Assembly: GCA_018663035.1 (NCBI GenBank)
Contig: JABJEX010000091.1
Location: 1-37,978, forward strand
Length of the DNA: 37,978 nt
DNA from: Porticoccaceae bacterium
Lineage (GTDB): Bacteria; Pseudomonadota; Gammaproteobacteria; Pseudomonadales; Porticoccaceae
Direction: 5' to 3'
Of this stretch, positions 1-9,389 are shown one piece after another (position 1 is the first letter of the stretch; each line of letters begins with the position of its first letter). The notes under the pieces are model-generated. The model was not told the origin of the DNA. It made no database searches and saw only the letters and a program-made list of their open reading frames with translations. The translations under genes were made by a program, and so were the position numbers.

Positions 1-1
1 A

Positions 2-850
2 ATCCACCATATCTCCTGTCCCAATTATTACCGTGCTGAAGCTGGTGTAAGCGAGGCGGATTTTCTGGCAGCAAAGTTAAAAGAGCTGGAAGATAAAATT
101 CTAGAGGTGGGCCCCGACAAAGTAGCGGCATTTTTTGCCGAGCCAATTTTTGGTGCCGGTGGCGTGATTGTTCCACCCCAAGGCTATCATCGCGGGACCT
201 GGGATATCTGCCAAAAATACGATGTGCTCTATGTCTCCGATGAGGTAGTGACAGCCTTTGGCAGACTTGGCCACTGGTTCGCCTCCAAAGAGGTTTTTGA
301 CTTTCAGCCAGATATTATTTGCTCCGCCAAAGGTCTGACCTCTGGCTACCAGCCACTGGGAGCCACAATATATTCCAGCCGTATACATCAGGTAATCAGT
401 GAACTGGGGCATGGGCGTTGTTTCACCCACGGATTTACCTATTCTGGTCATCCCGTTGCCTGCGCTGCAGCCCTTAAAAATATTGAGATAATGGAACGCG
501 AACAGTTGCTGCCTCATGTGCAGGACATTGGGCCCTATTTCCAAGCACAGCTGCGAACTCTGGCAGATCTGCCTATTGTTGGCGATGTACGCGGCATGGG
601 GCTGATGGCCTGCATAGAATTTGTAAAAGACAAAGCCAGCAAGGAGCGTTTTCCAGAAGATTTAGATATTGGTAAGTGGGTATCCAATCAGGCAGATAGC
701 CGGGGCTTAATTGTGCGGCCGATTGTCAATCTCAATGTAATGTCGCCACCGCTGATTATTAATCGCCAACAGATAGATTTTATTGTGTCCACCCTGCGCG
801 AGAGTATTGTTGCCTGCGTGGATGATCTAAAACGTAATAACCATCTGTAG
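2..850 (+). CDS. class III (omega) aminotransferase, C-terminal part; 5' end outside window
   Basis: This is a PLP-dependent fold-type I aminotransferase of class III, which moves an amino group from an amine or omega-amino acid to a keto acid. The reading frame is open to the window edge, so the true start lies upstream; the GTG at 107 is internal. The cofactor aspartate sits in YVSDEVVTAFGRLG and the Schiff-base lysine in SAKGLTSGYQPLGA (codon 329-331). The C-terminal small domain follows (VRGMGLMACIEF). The pattern resembles putrescine/omega-amino acid:pyruvate transaminases of the SpuC type, but the substrate cannot be read from this part. It stops 84 bases before hslV, which has its own promoter, so it is probably not in that operon. 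Confidence 0.85.
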   Translation: MHHISCPNYYRAEAGVSEADFLAAKLKELEDKILEVGPDKVAAFFAEPIFGAGGVIVPPQGYHRGTWDICQKYDVLYVSDEVVTAFGRLGHWFASKEVFDFQPDIICSAKGLTSGYQPLGATIYSSRIHQVISELGHGRCFTHGFTYSGHPVACAAALKNIEIMEREQLLPHVQDIGPYFQAQLRTLADLPIVGDVRGMGLMACIEFVKDKASKERFPEDLDIGKWVSNQADSRGLIVRPIVNLNVMSPPLIINRQQIDFIVSTLRESIVACVDDLKRNNHL

Positions 851-871
851 AAGATTAATTCACTGCGCACT

Positions 872-899
872 ATTGATATTTAAGTACCTGACCCCATCT
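872..899 (+). promoter_or_regulatory. sigma-32-like heat-shock promoter of hslVU
   Basis: ATTGATA (872-878) and CCCCATCT (892-899) are separated by 13 bases. The second box fits the sigma-32 -10 consensus CCCCATnT exactly, and the first resembles the CTTGAAA -35 box. It lies 35 bases upstream of the hslV start. hslVU is a classic heat-shock operon in gammaproteobacteria, which supports the reading. No transcript evidence is available. Confidence 0.6.
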
Positions 900-934
900 C
901 TACTCTAAGCAAAAGATGAAAGGTAGTAATTGAG

Positions 935-1480
935 ATGGAACAGTATCGCGGAACAACCATTCTGTCTGTGCGCCGCAATGGCAAAGTGGTCATTGGTGGT
1001 GACGGTCAGGTCAGTCTTGGCAATACCATTATGAAGGGCAACGCCCGCAAAGTGCGCCGACTTTACAAAAATCAGGTAATCGCTGGATTTGCCGGCGGAA
1101 CTGCCGATGCCTTTACGCTTTTTGAGCGCTTTGAAGCCAAACTTGAGCAGCATCAGGGCAATCTCACCAAGGCAGCCGTTGAGTTAGCTAAAGATTGGCG
1201 TACTGACCGAATCCTACGCAAACTTGAAGCTCTTCTTGCCGTTGCAGATAGCGAGGCCTCTCTAATTATTACCGGTAACGGCGATGTGATTCAGCCCGAA
1301 GACGATCTTATTGCGATTGGCTCAGGCGGCCCCTTCGCACAGTCTGCAGCTAGAGCTCTTCTAGACAACACCGACATGGGCGCGCGCGACATTGTGGAAC
1401 AGGGGCTCAAGATCGCTGGCGATATCTGCATCTATACCAATCACAATAGAACTATCGAAGAATTAGATGCTAATGCTTAA
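935..1480 (+). CDS. hslV: ATP-dependent protease peptidase subunit HslV (ClpQ)
   Basis: Threonine peptidase that forms the double hexameric proteolytic core of HslUV and degrades unfolded or tagged cytoplasmic proteins. The 181-residue length fits the family. The conserved block [19 protein letters not shown] begins at Thr7, so the catalytic N-terminal threonine must be exposed by removing a six-residue leader (MEQYRG). In E. coli only Met precedes it; the longer leader is known in other proteobacterial HslV proteins. The GSGGP and NGDVIQPE segments are intact. ATG 935 is preceded by an AAAGG-like ribosome site. hslU follows 33 bases later, so the two subunits are co-transcribed. Confidence 0.97.
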   Translation: MEQYRGTTILSVRRNGKVVIGGDGQVSLGNTIMKGNARKVRRLYKNQVIAGFAGGTADAFTLFERFEAKLEQHQGNLTKAAVELAKDWRTDRILRKLEALLAVADSEASLIITGNGDVIQPEDDLIAIGSGGPFAQSAARALLDNTDMGARDIVEQGLKIAGDICIYTNHNRTIEELDANA

Positions 1481-1513
1481 AACAGCACTCACCCAATTCA
1501 GCCAGGTATCCTT

Positions 1514-2845
1514 ATGTCTCAAATGACCCCCCGTGAAATCGTTCATGAACTAAATCGCCATATTATTGGCCAGGACGATGCCAAACGCGCCGTAGCAATT
1601 GCCCTGCGTAATCGCTGGCGCAGAGCGCAACTCGATGAAGAGATGCGCAATGAAGTCACGCCCAAAAACATTCTGATGATCGGCCCCACTGGAGTGGGTA
1701 AAACGGAAATTGCCCGGCGTCTTGCTCGGCTTGCTAACGCACCCTTTGTAAAGGTCGAAGCGACCAAATTTACCGAAGTTGGCTATGTGGGTAAGGACGT
1801 CGAATCTATTATCCGCGACCTGGTCGAGACCTCGGTCAAACAACGTCGCGAGCAGGAGATGGAAAAGGTTGCTCAACGCGCTATGGACGCTGCCGAAGAG
1901 CGCGTACTTGACGCCCTTCTGCCTGCAGCGCGCAGTGCAGATGCCCAGAGCGAAAAGGAAAACTCAACAAGACAGATTTTCCGCAAGAAACTTCGTGAAG
2001 GGGCGCTTAATGAAAAAGAAATCGAAATAGAGCTCAGTCAGATTCCCGCCGGCGTTGAAATAATGGCGCCTCCAGGTATGGAGGAAATGACCAACCAGCT
2101 GCAAAGTATGTTCAGCAATATGGGCAAAGGCAAAACCGCCAACCGCAAGGTTACGGTGGCCGAAGCCCTAAAACAGCTGAAAGCAGAAGAAGCCGCTAAA
2201 TTGGTCAATGAAGAAAAGATTAAAGTCGCAGCTGTTGAAGCAGCTGAGCAAAATGGTATCGTTTTTCTCGATGAGATCGATAAGGTCTGTCGTCGAGGCG
2301 AAGGCAGCGGCGGCGCTGATGTCTCTCGAGAAGGCGTGCAGCGCGACCTCTTGCCTTTGATCGAGGGCAGTACGGTATCGACCAAATACGGCATGATTAA
2401 AACAGACCATATTCTGTTTATTGCCTCTGGTGCATTCCACCTGTCAAAACCCTCAGACCTTATCCCCGAGTTACAGGGTCGCCTGCCTATCAGAGTCGAG
2501 CTCAACTCACTGGAAATTAACGACTTGGAACGTATTCTGACTGAGCCAAAGGCCAGTCTCACAAGACAGTACTGCGAGCTAATGGCCACTGAGGGTCTCA
2601 GTATAGAGTTTACTCCTGATGGGGTACGACGCATGGCTGAGATTGCCTTTGAGGTTAATGAGGGGACCGAAAATATTGGTGCGCGACGCCTGCACACTAT
2701 ATTGGAGCGTCTGCTAGAAGAGATTTCCTTTGAAGCTTCAGATCTGGGTGCCAAAGGCGAGACCATCAGCATTGATGGTAACTTTGTCGATAGACATCTA
2801 GGCGAACTGGCCAGCAATGAAGATCTGACTCGGTTTATATTGTAA
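1514..2845 (+). CDS. hslU: ATP-dependent protease ATPase subunit HslU (ClpY)
   Basis: AAA+ unfoldase ring that binds, unfolds and threads substrates into HslV. The 443 residues match the family. Visible are the Walker A motif GPTGVGKT (57-64), the pore loop GYVGKD (90-95), the substrate-binding I domain (about 110-240), Walker B IVFLDE (249-254), and a sensor-2 segment with [10 protein letters not shown] in the C-terminal third. The protein ends in DLTRFIL, the C-terminal tail that docks into HslV pockets and activates the peptidase, so the pair should be functional. It is co-transcribed with hslV, and the next gene starts directly after its stop codon. Confidence 0.98.
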   Translation: MSQMTPREIVHELNRHIIGQDDAKRAVAIALRNRWRRAQLDEEMRNEVTPKNILMIGPTGVGKTEIARRLARLANAPFVKVEATKFTEVGYVGKDVESIIRDLVETSVKQRREQEMEKVAQRAMDAAEERVLDALLPAARSADAQSEKENSTRQIFRKKLREGALNEKEIEIELSQIPAGVEIMAPPGMEEMTNQLQSMFSNMGKGKTANRKVTVAEALKQLKAEEAAKLVNEEKIKVAAVEAAEQNGIVFLDEIDKVCRRGEGSGGADVSREGVQRDLLPLIEGSTVSTKYGMIKTDHILFIASGAFHLSKPSDLIPELQGRLPIRVELNSLEINDLERILTEPKASLTRQYCELMATEGLSIEFTPDGVRRMAEIAFEVNEGTENIGARRLHTILERLLEEISFEASDLGAKGETISIDGNFVDRHLGELASNEDLTRFIL

Positions 2846-3223
2846 ATGCCCATTCCTACACGCATTTTAGTCAGTGAGAAAAAAGATGCTCTCATCCTTG
2901 AGTATCAAGGCGATGTGCGCTTTACCCTGCCTGCCGAGTACCTCCGCGTTTTTTCCCCTAGCGCGGAGGTGCGCGGCCATGGCAAGGGCCAAGAGGTCCT
3001 GCAAACTGGCAAGCGTCATGTTCTGATCAATAGGCTCGAGAAGTCTGGCAATTATGCTATCCAGATTACCTTTGACGACGGCCATGACTCAGGGATTTTT
3101 TCATGGGACTACCTGTTCGAGCTAGGTGCCAACCAAACCCCTAACTGGGCCGACTATCTGCGTAGACTTCACGAGGAAAATCAGTCCCGAGATCCCGACA
3201 TTCAGGTAGTTAAACTTTCCTGA
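2846..3223 (+). CDS. DUF971 family protein
   Basis: A 125-residue protein of the DUF971 family (also called gamma-butyrobetaine hydroxylase-like N-terminal domain). The typical segments are EYLRVFSPSAEVRGHG, GKRHVLINRLEKSGNYAI and SGIFSWDYLFELG. The same fold is found as a zinc-binding N-terminal part of some hydroxylases, and as stand-alone proteins linked in the literature to iron-sulfur metabolism. No catalytic role can be given here. The ATG follows the hslU stop (TAAATG) without any gap, so translation is probably coupled; this placement after hslVU is common in gammaproteobacteria. Family assignment is firm, function is not. Confidence 0.88.
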   Translation: MPIPTRILVSEKKDALILEYQGDVRFTLPAEYLRVFSPSAEVRGHGKGQEVLQTGKRHVLINRLEKSGNYAIQITFDDGHDSGIFSWDYLFELGANQTPNWADYLRRLHEENQSRDPDIQVVKLS

Positions 3224-3277
3224 ACCCCCTAACAACAGCTACAATACCCACCTGAATTTAATGAGATAGCTGTGCCA

Positions 3278-4024
3278 ATGTCCGACAAAACCACCCACTT
3301 TGGTTATAAAACCGTCAATGTTGAAGAAAAAGCTGGAAAAGTAGCTGAAGTCTTCCACTCAGTCGCAGGCAAATATGATCTTATGAATGATCTGATGTCA
3401 GGCGGTATCCATCGTCTATGGAAACGCATAACCATTGAGATGTCTGGTGTTCGCCGCGGTAATACTGTGCTGGATATTGCCGGAGGCACGGGCGATCTAA
3501 CGGCAAAATTCTCACGCATTGTTGGCCCCGAGGGGACTGTGGTACTGGCGGATATTAACGACTCTATGCTCAAGGTGGGTAGAGATCGTCTTATGGATCG
3601 CGGGGTGGTAAATAACATCCAGTTCTCGCAAGCTGATGCTCAGTACCTGCCGTTTCCCGACAATACCTTTGATGTGATTACCATCGCCTTCGGATTACGT
3701 AATGTGACTGATAAAGATCTGGCCCTTCGCTCCATGCTGAGGGTATTAAAGCCCGGAGGCAGGCTGTTGGTGTTGGAATTTTCGAAACCAGGCAACCCCC
3801 TATTATCAAAGGTATATGACACCTACTCGTTTAGTATTTTACCCAAGCTTGGCCAACTATTTGCCAGTGATGCTGATAGCTATCAGTACCTGGCGGAATC
3901 AATTCGCATGCATCCAGACCAGGCTACCTTGCAAGCTATGATGGATGAGGCAGGCTTTGCCAATACTGACTTTCATAATATGACCGGCGGCGTGGTAGCA
4001 CTGCACCGCGGAGTTAAGCCCTAG
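3278..4024 (+). CDS. ubiE: demethylmenaquinone/ubiquinone C-methyltransferase UbiE
   Basis: SAM-dependent class I methyltransferase that adds the ring C-methyl group in ubiquinone (and menaquinone) synthesis at the inner membrane face. The family signature [17 protein letters not shown] and the SAM loop [12 protein letters not shown] (about 64-75) are intact, as are [18 protein letters not shown] and the C-terminal [10 protein letters not shown] take ATG 3278 (248 residues); a GTG six bases upstream is the alternative, but the GAGA ribosome-site spacing fits the ATG better. The stop overlaps the ubiJ start by one base, so ubiE-ubiJ-ubiB form one operon. Confidence 0.97.
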   Translation: MSDKTTHFGYKTVNVEEKAGKVAEVFHSVAGKYDLMNDLMSGGIHRLWKRITIEMSGVRRGNTVLDIAGGTGDLTAKFSRIVGPEGTVVLADINDSMLKVGRDRLMDRGVVNNIQFSQADAQYLPFPDNTFDVITIAFGLRNVTDKDLALRSMLRVLKPGGRLLVLEFSKPGNPLLSKVYDTYSFSILPKLGQLFASDADSYQYLAESIRMHPDQATLQAMMDEAGFANTDFHNMTGGVVALHRGVKP

Positions 4025-4662
4025 TGATCTTCGGCGCACTGCAGGCCTCGGCTCTCGAGGGCCTTGAACAAATCATTAATGGCGTGCTTATCCATGACCC
4101 AGCCTCAGCGCAACAGCTGGCAAAAATGCAGGGTAAAATTATACTGATAGACAGCTCATTGCCAGCCATTCGCGTCGCTGTAGAGCCCAGCACTAAGGGC
4201 ATTATTCTGCATCATAACTGGCCAGATGCGGCAGATATCACAGTTACTGGCTCACTGGTGGCTATCGCTGGAATGGCCATCAATTCGGCTGAGACTGTTT
4301 CGCTATCTGGCACTGGTGTCAATGTGAGTGGGAACCTAGAACTGCTGCGCCAGCTCAATCAGATCATGGCAGGCCTAGATATTGATTGGGAAGCAGCGCT
4401 AGCAGAATTAGTCGGTGAGATTCCAGCTCATCTCATAGCAGAGAGCATCCGCAACTCAGCACAGTATCGCACCGCCGCGTTGCAACGCGCCCAAACAGCA
4501 CTGGCAGAGGTCTCTCAAGAAGAATTACGGCTGACGCCCAGTAAAAATGAATTTGATGAATTTATGGCATCAGTACGCCATGTGACTGCGGATATTGACC
4601 GACTGACCGCGCGTGCCAACAAGTTACGTCTTATGATTAAAGAAGGGGCGGCCAGCCAGTGA
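4024..4662 (+). CDS. ubiJ: ubiquinone biosynthesis accessory factor UbiJ (SCP2 domain)
   Basis: UbiJ is a non-catalytic lipid-binding partner of the soluble Ubi complex, in which the hydroxylation and methylation steps of ubiquinone synthesis take place. The 212-residue protein has an SCP2-like lipid-binding N-terminal half (about 10-110, with [20 protein letters not shown]) and a helical, probably coiled-coil C-terminal half ending in [16 protein letters not shown]. Assignment rests on this architecture plus its position between ubiE and ubiB, the standard gammaproteobacterial order. It starts at a GTG overlapping the ubiE stop by one base and overlaps ubiB by four bases (GTGA). The sequence is weakly conserved in this family, as expected. 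Confidence 0.92.
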   Translation: MIFGALQASALEGLEQIINGVLIHDPASAQQLAKMQGKIILIDSSLPAIRVAVEPSTKGIILHHNWPDAADITVTGSLVAIAGMAINSAETVSLSGTGVNVSGNLELLRQLNQIMAGLDIDWEAALAELVGEIPAHLIAESIRNSAQYRTAALQRAQTALAEVSQEELRLTPSKNEFDEFMASVRHVTADIDRLTARANKLRLMIKEGAASQ

Positions 4663-6278
4663 CCAGACTTCGACGCCTCGCTAAAATTGCCCTTGTTGTG
4701 GGTAAGTACCGCCTCGACCTATTACTGCAAAAAGAGCACCTACCTTTCGCCATGCGCGCTCTACTAGCGCCAGCGGTGCTGTTTGGCAAGACTCAATTAG
4801 GCGGGGGTGAGCGTCTCAGGCTAGCGCTGGAAGAACTGGGCCCCATATTTATCAAGTTTGGACAACTACTGTCGACGCGGCCAGATCTGGTGCCGGCCGA
4901 TATCTGTGCAGAGTTGGCCCAGCTTCAGGACAGAGTCCCGCCTTTCTCGTCAAATATTTTTAAAAGTAATGTCGAGGCCGCACTACAGGGTAGTGTAGAC
5001 GATTTATTTTACAGTTTTGAGGCTGACCCCCTGGCATCCGCCTCGGTGGCACAGGTGCATGCGGCTGTCCTAGCTGATGGTCGGGAGGTAGTAGTAAAAG
5101 CAGTGCGCCCAGGCATCGAAAAAATTATCCGCCAAGATATAGCGCTGATGTACAGCCTTGCCGAGCTACTAAAAAAATACAGCGAAGATGGTCGTCGATT
5201 AAGACCACTGGAAGTCGTATCGGACTACGAGGTGGTGATTCTCGAAGAGCTAAATCTGCAATCAGAGGGCGCCAATGCTTCATTATTGCGCCACAACTGG
5301 GATGGCTCACCACTGCTGTATGTACCGGAGATTTACTGGCCCTACTCCAATCAAAATGTTCTGGTCATGGAGCGCATTTACGGTATCCCTGTGACCAATA
5401 TGACAGAGTTGGAAGCAGCTGGTGTCGATATGAAACTGCTGGCTGAACGGGGCGTAGAAATCTTTTTTACCCAAGTATTCGAGCACAACTTCTTTCATGC
5501 GGATATGCACCCTGGCAATATTTTTGTCGATGCTAGACAGCCAAAGGCGCCGAGTTACCTAGCCATCGACTGCGCCATTATGGGCTCGCTGTCAAACGAT
5601 GATCAGTTTTATCTAGCGCGCAATCTGCTGGCCATTTTTAATCGTGATTACCGACAGGTCGCCGAACTCCATATCCGCTCTGGCTGGGTACCCAAGGGCA
5701 CCCCTGTCAATGAGTTTACCGGTGCAATCCGCTCAGTCTGTGAGCCGATTTTCGAGCGACCTTTAAACGAAATATCACTTGGCCATATGCTGATTAATCT
5801 ATTTACCACAGCGCGGCGATTTAATATGGAAGTGCAGCCCTCGCTAGTGCTGCTGCAAAAAACCCTGTTGAATATTGAAGGGCTGGGCCGACAGATGTAC
5901 CCCCAATTGGATCTGTGGAGCACCGCTCAGCCATTTTTAGATAAATGGTTAAAAGATCGCTACTCACCCAAAAGTATAGTTAGGCAATTCAAACGGCATC
6001 TGCCTGATTGGTTGGAGCATCTGCCCCAGATACCACCGATGATATTTCAGGCCTTGCAGACAATGCAGCAGCCTCCAGGCCAGGTCAGTACCACTGCACC
6101 TGCGATTCATTCGGAAAGCCCGGCCAAATCCACTAAATGGCTCAACCGAATTGGTGCTGCTGTGACTGGTGTAGGCGTGGGTCTGGCATCCCCCCACTGG
6201 GCGGAATCCATAAGTCAGATTCCTGGTAGTAGCCTAATACTGATCAGCTTAGGGCTACTGTTACTGCTATTGCGCTAG
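4659..6278 (+). CDS. ubiB: atypical kinase/ATPase UbiB for ubiquinone synthesis
   Basis: UbiB-family protein kinase-like ATPase, membrane anchored, needed for ubiquinone synthesis, probably by handling the lipid intermediates. Visible are the KxGQ motif KFGQ (66-69), the alanine-rich loop [11 protein letters not shown] (126-136) replacing the kinase glycine loop, the lysine in VVVKAVRPG (about 147), [13 protein letters not shown] with the catalytic Asp and Asn, and hydrophobic segments in the last 45 residues. The metal-binding motif reads DCA (in [11 protein letters not shown]) where E. coli UbiB has DCG, a substitution at a normally invariant glycine. The 539-residue length is normal. Start GTG 4659 overlaps the ubiJ stop by four bases. 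Confidence 0.96.
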   Translation: MTRLRRLAKIALVVGKYRLDLLLQKEHLPFAMRALLAPAVLFGKTQLGGGERLRLALEELGPIFIKFGQLLSTRPDLVPADICAELAQLQDRVPPFSSNIFKSNVEAALQGSVDDLFYSFEADPLASASVAQVHAAVLADGREVVVKAVRPGIEKIIRQDIALMYSLAELLKKYSEDGRRLRPLEVVSDYEVVILEELNLQSEGANASLLRHNWDGSPLLYVPEIYWPYSNQNVLVMERIYGIPVTNMTELEAAGVDMKLLAERGVEIFFTQVFEHNFFHADMHPGNIFVDARQPKAPSYLAIDCAIMGSLSNDDQFYLARNLLAIFNRDYRQVAELHIRSGWVPKGTPVNEFTGAIRSVCEPIFERPLNEISLGHMLINLFTTARRFNMEVQPSLVLLQKTLLNIEGLGRQMYPQLDLWSTAQPFLDKWLKDRYSPKSIVRQFKRHLPDWLEHLPQIPPMIFQALQTMQQPPGQVSTTAPAIHSESPAKSTKWLNRIGAAVTGVGVGLASPHWAESISQIPGSSLILISLGLLLLLLR

Positions 6279-6303
6279 TTCGAGTTCGGCTATACTTGGC
6301 CCC

Positions 6304-6687
6304 ATGAACGATTACCTAGATCAAATTGCTTGGAACAGCGATGGCTTAGTGCCTGCCATAGCGCAGGATGCGGAGACCGGGTTGATTCTGATGGTGGCCT
6401 GGATGAATGCTGAGGCTCTCGAATTGACCGTGGCGGAAAACCGTGCAGTCTACTGGTCCAGATCCAGAGGCAAGCTTTGGCGCAAAGGCGAGGAATCTGG
6501 CAATGTTCAGCGCCTTAAAGAATTGCGCTTGGACTGTGACAATGACGTCATCATGATGCAGGTGGAACAGGTGGGTGGCATTGCCTGCCATACTGGACGA
6601 ACATCCTGTTTTTACTCAGTTTTGCAAGATGGTGAATGGCGAGCAGTGGATGGGGTAGTAAAAGACCCCAAGGAAATATACAGATGA
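6304..6687 (+). CDS. hisI: phosphoribosyl-AMP cyclohydrolase HisI
   Basis: Zinc- and magnesium-dependent cyclohydrolase that opens the adenine ring of phosphoribosyl-AMP, the third step of histidine synthesis. The 127 residues match the stand-alone enzyme. The metal-binding DCDND (77-81) and the zinc-binding CHTGRTSC (95-102) are present. In enterobacteria this domain is fused to HisE; here the two are separate genes overlapping by four bases (ATGA), as in Pseudomonas. A TATACT box lies just 7 bases before the ATG and no clear ribosome site is visible, so the mRNA may be nearly leaderless. Confidence 0.97.
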   Translation: MNDYLDQIAWNSDGLVPAIAQDAETGLILMVAWMNAEALELTVAENRAVYWSRSRGKLWRKGEESGNVQRLKELRLDCDNDVIMMQVEQVGGIACHTGRTSCFYSVLQDGEWRAVDGVVKDPKEIYR

Positions 6688-7028
6688 ACGAAACGGTACT
6701 TACCCAGCTCAGCCAGATACTTGAAGCGCGCAAAAGTGCGCCTGCAGATCAGTCATACGTAGCCAGCCTACATGCTCAAGGCCTCAATAAGATTTTAGAA
6801 AAAGTCGGTGAAGAGTCTATTGAGGCTATTCTGGCTGCGCGCGACGCTGAACAGAGTGGTGACAATAGTAAACTGGTGAATGAAACTGCCGACCTCTGGT
6901 TTCACAGTTTGGTAATGCTCTCCCATCTGGGCGAGAGTGCCGACTCAGTGCTTGCAGAATTGGCACGACGATTTGATGTATCGGGCCTTCAAGAAAAGGC
7001 TCAGCGAACTACTGATAAGGGGAATTAA
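6684..7028 (+). CDS. hisE: phosphoribosyl-ATP pyrophosphatase HisE
   Basis: MazG-like all-alpha pyrophosphohydrolase that converts phosphoribosyl-ATP to phosphoribosyl-AMP, the second step of histidine synthesis and the substrate supply for HisI. The 114 residues contain the family motif [20 protein letters not shown] and [14 protein letters not shown] with the metal-binding acidic residues. I place the start at ATG 6684, overlapping the hisI stop; a longer frame opens at 6636 inside hisI but adds no conserved sequence. tatA follows one base after the stop, giving the common hisI-hisE-tatABC arrangement. Confidence 0.97.
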   Translation: MNETVLTQLSQILEARKSAPADQSYVASLHAQGLNKILEKVGEESIEAILAARDAEQSGDNSKLVNETADLWFHSLVMLSHLGESADSVLAELARRFDVSGLQEKAQRTTDKGN

Positions 7029-7029
7029 A

Positions 7030-7230
7030 ATGGGTTTTGGTTGGCAAGAACTACTGATTATTCTAGTGATTGTGGCGCTGATCTTTGGCACCAAAAAGTT
7101 GCGCAATATTGGCACTGATCTAGGTGGCGCGGTAAAAGGCTTCAAGGACAGCGTTTCAAGCGACGCAGACTCTAACGCCGAGGCTGAAGAACCATCGAAT
7201 AACGGCGAGAAAAAAGATACCGCTGAATAA
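7030..7230 (+). CDS. tatA: twin-arginine translocase subunit TatA
   Basis: Pore-forming subunit of the Tat pathway, which exports folded proteins with twin-arginine signals across the inner membrane. The 66-residue protein has one N-terminal transmembrane helix ([16 protein letters not shown]), the [14 protein letters not shown] hinge and amphipathic helix, and an acidic, disordered tail ([12 protein letters not shown]). The ATG at 7030 lies one base after the hisE stop and is preceded by AAGGGG. It is the first of three tat genes in the standard order. Confidence 0.95.
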   Translation: MGFGWQELLIILVIVALIFGTKKLRNIGTDLGGAVKGFKDSVSSDADSNAEAEEPSNNGEKKDTAE

Positions 7231-7233
7231 ACC

Positions 7234-7563
7234 ATGTTTGATATAGGGTTTTCCGAGTTACTGGTTATTGCCGTCATTACATTGATTGTGATGGGCCCCG
7301 AGCGCCTGCCAGAAACGGTGAGGACCATAGGTCTATGGGTAGGTCGCCTTAAACAGATGCTCAGTTCTGCTCGCAATGAGTTAGATAGAGAGGTGGGCAT
7401 GGGCGAAGTGCGGCGACAGTTGCACAATGAAAAAATTATGCGCGACCTAGAAAATAACAAGGCAACGCTGGAAGACGCCCTGCAGCAGAGCAAAGATCAA
7501 CTAGAAGAGGTTGCCACGGACATCAGCCAAGTGGCAGATGGCACAGGCGACAACAAAGCATGA
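7234..7563 (+). CDS. tatB: twin-arginine translocase subunit TatB
   Basis: TatB joins TatC to form the receptor for twin-arginine signal peptides. The 109-residue protein opens with MFDIGFSELLVIAVITLIV, followed by the conserved MGPERLPETVRTIGLWVGRLK, which separates TatB from TatA by its GPERLP hinge. A long amphipathic and probably coiled helix follows (about 30-100), with a charged tail. The start lies three bases after the tatA stop, and its stop overlaps tatC by four bases (ATGA). Confidence 0.96.
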   Translation: MFDIGFSELLVIAVITLIVMGPERLPETVRTIGLWVGRLKQMLSSARNELDREVGMGEVRRQLHNEKIMRDLENNKATLEDALQQSKDQLEEVATDISQVADGTGDNKA

Positions 7564-8303
7564 GTCACGAGCAAGAAGATCTCGCCAGTCAGCCTTTTAT
7601 GGATCACCTGATCGAATTTCGTGATCGCGTGCTGCGAATGTTTATCGCCGTGTTAGTCATTTTTGCTGGTCTGTTTTCTTTTAGCCAAGAGCTTTATCTG
7701 TATGTCTCAGAGCCCATAAGGGAATACCTACCGGCCTCTTCTACTATGATCGCCACAGAGGTTGCCTCGCCGTTTTTAACGCCCTTTAAGCTCACACTGG
7801 TGTTATCTCTGTTTGCTGCTATGCCCTATATCCTTTATCAGGTCTGGGCGTTTGTGGCTCCTGGTCTATATCAACGTGAGAAAAAAATCGTTCTGCCTCT
7901 GTTTTTGTCCAGCGTACTGTTATTTTATGGCGGTATGGCCTTCGCCTACTATGTTGTGTTTCCCTTGGTATTCATGTTTTTTACCAGCATTGCGCCAGAG
8001 GGTATTAGCTTGATGCCGGACATTCGCAGCTATTTAGACTTTGTTTTAAAGCTATTTTTCGCATTTGGTCTAAGCTTTGAGATCCCCATTGCAGTCGTCA
8101 TTCTGTCTTGGATGGGTGCTTTAGACCCAGATAATTTGGCTAAGAAACGCCCCTACGTCTTCGTGCTCTGCTTTGTCTTAGGTATGCTTCTCACTCCGCC
8201 GGATATTATTTCGCAGACCCTGCTGGCCATTCCCATGTGGCTGCTTTTTGAAGTGGGTATTTTATTTGGCCGCCTAGTAAAGCCCGCCAGCACAAAAGCC
8301 TGA
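7560..8303 (+). CDS. tatC: twin-arginine translocase subunit TatC
   Basis: Polytopic core of the Tat receptor that recognises the twin-arginine motif. The 247 residues contain the family start SQPFMDHLIEFRDRVLRM, six predicted membrane segments, and the conserved FVAPGLYQREKK and FGLSFEIPIAVVILSWMG segments. ATG 7560 overlaps the tatB stop by four bases. It ends the plus-strand run; the next gene converges from the minus strand with 38 bases between stops and no convincing terminator. Confidence 0.97.
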   Translation: MSHEQEDLASQPFMDHLIEFRDRVLRMFIAVLVIFAGLFSFSQELYLYVSEPIREYLPASSTMIATEVASPFLTPFKLTLVLSLFAAMPYILYQVWAFVAPGLYQREKKIVLPLFLSSVLLFYGGMAFAYYVVFPLVFMFFTSIAPEGISLMPDIRSYLDFVLKLFFAFGLSFEIPIAVVILSWMGALDPDNLAKKRPYVFVLCFVLGMLLTPPDIISQTLLAIPMWLLFEVGILFGRLVKPASTKA

Positions 8304-8341
8304 TTTCCCTTAACTTCGCTCTGCCGTAAACTTTTTAGCCA

Positions 8342-9385
8342 CTAGTCAGGCAAAGGAAAAAGACCCCGTTTAGCTGCACTGTAATGCTCCGCTCGGGCTC
8401 TTTTGGAGATTTCGGCATCTGGTACGGTAAATTCGAAGGCATGAAACCCACCGAGAAAAATTTCTAATTGGGTTTTCACCCTCGCGGCAGAAAGCCTTTG
8501 GGCATAATCACGATTTTCATCTACAAAGGCATCCACCGAGCCCACTGCTATGTAAGTAGCTGGTAAATCGGCCAGACACTCAGCGCGTGTGGCTGCTGCG
8601 TACTCAGACACATCTTGGTACTGCTGCTGGTCACTGTTATGGTCACGGCCCAAATAATATTTCCAGCCCATAAGGTTTGAGTCGCGATTCCACACTCTTG
8701 AATCAGTAATCATATAACTTGAGTCTGAGACATTTCGATCATCAATCATAGGGCAGAGTAAGAACTGAAATATCAGTTTGATCTCGGCGCGATCTCTGGC
8801 CAGAAGAGCTACGCCGGCTGCCAAGCCGGCACCGGCACTGATCCCCCCAATTGATAGGGCAGCGGGGTTCACACGCAATTGCTTATTATTTTCAGACAAC
8901 CATTTTAGAGCTCGGTAACAGTCCTCCACCGGCGCGGGAAACGGATGCTCTGGAGCTAATCTATATTCCACAGACACCAGTACGCAGCCCACCGACTTGC
9001 AAAGGTTGCGTGCTAGATAGTCGTCCTGCTGAAGGCTTCCTAAACAGTACCCACCACCATGTATCCAGAGCATTGCCGGCAGATCGGTAGCCTGTCCCTC
9101 AGGCCTGTATACCCGAACCTGTATCTCTGGTCCTTCGAGATCGACACTGCGAAGGCTAGGGCTTTGAGGGGCCCGCTGTGAAGAGAGCTCCAGATCATGC
9201 CCTGATGTTGCGGGTATCTGATAATCTGCAACCTCAACAGCCTCAACCGGCGGTAATTGCGCCATAAGTTGCGCACGCATCTTGGCAATGAGTTGACGGC
9301 TTTTATTAAGATCAGTCCACAGGTCTCCGGGTGGAAATTTTTCTAGGGCAAGTGCCAGCTCCGGGTCAACTAAATTGAGGTCCAT
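8342..9385 (-). CDS. alpha/beta hydrolase of the hormone-sensitive-lipase (GDXG) family
   Basis: A 347-residue esterase/lipase-like hydrolase of the HSL family (alpha/beta hydrolase fold 3). The oxyanion-hole motif HGGG (109-112), nucleophile motif GISAG with Ser183, Asp285 in VGSVDAFVDEN, and His315 in GGFHAFE make a complete catalytic triad. There is a long N-terminal cap region (1-80) and no signal peptide, so it is probably cytoplasmic. Such enzymes cleave short acyl esters; the natural substrate is not predictable. Its start is four bases after the upstream ychJ-like gene, so the two are co-transcribed. Confidence 0.9.
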   Translation of the reverse strand: MDLNLVDPELALALEKFPPGDLWTDLNKSRQLIAKMRAQLMAQLPPVEAVEVADYQIPATSGHDLELSSQRAPQSPSLRSVDLEGPEIQVRVYRPEGQATDLPAMLWIHGGGYCLGSLQQDDYLARNLCKSVGCVLVSVEYRLAPEHPFPAPVEDCYRALKWLSENNKQLRVNPAALSIGGISAGAGLAAGVALLARDRAEIKLIFQFLLCPMIDDRNVSDSSYMITDSRVWNRDSNLMGWKYYLGRDHNSDQQQYQDVSEYAAATRAECLADLPATYIAVGSVDAFVDENRDYAQRLSAARVKTQLEIFLGGFHAFEFTVPDAEISKRARAEHYSAAKRGLFPLPD

Positions 9386-9389
9386 AGAA

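Noticed and set aside
107-109. GTG start for the aminotransferase
   Set aside because: The frame continues to the window edge with aminotransferase-like sequence, so this codon is internal.
2038-2895. A 285-residue open frame antisense to hslU
   Set aside because: It lies wholly opposite a clear AAA+ gene, is rich in Ser/Arg as expected for a frame shadow, and shows no domain or ribosome site.
6945-7493. A 182-residue antisense frame across hisE, tatA and tatB
   Set aside because: It spans three well-supported genes on the other strand and has shadow-like composition.
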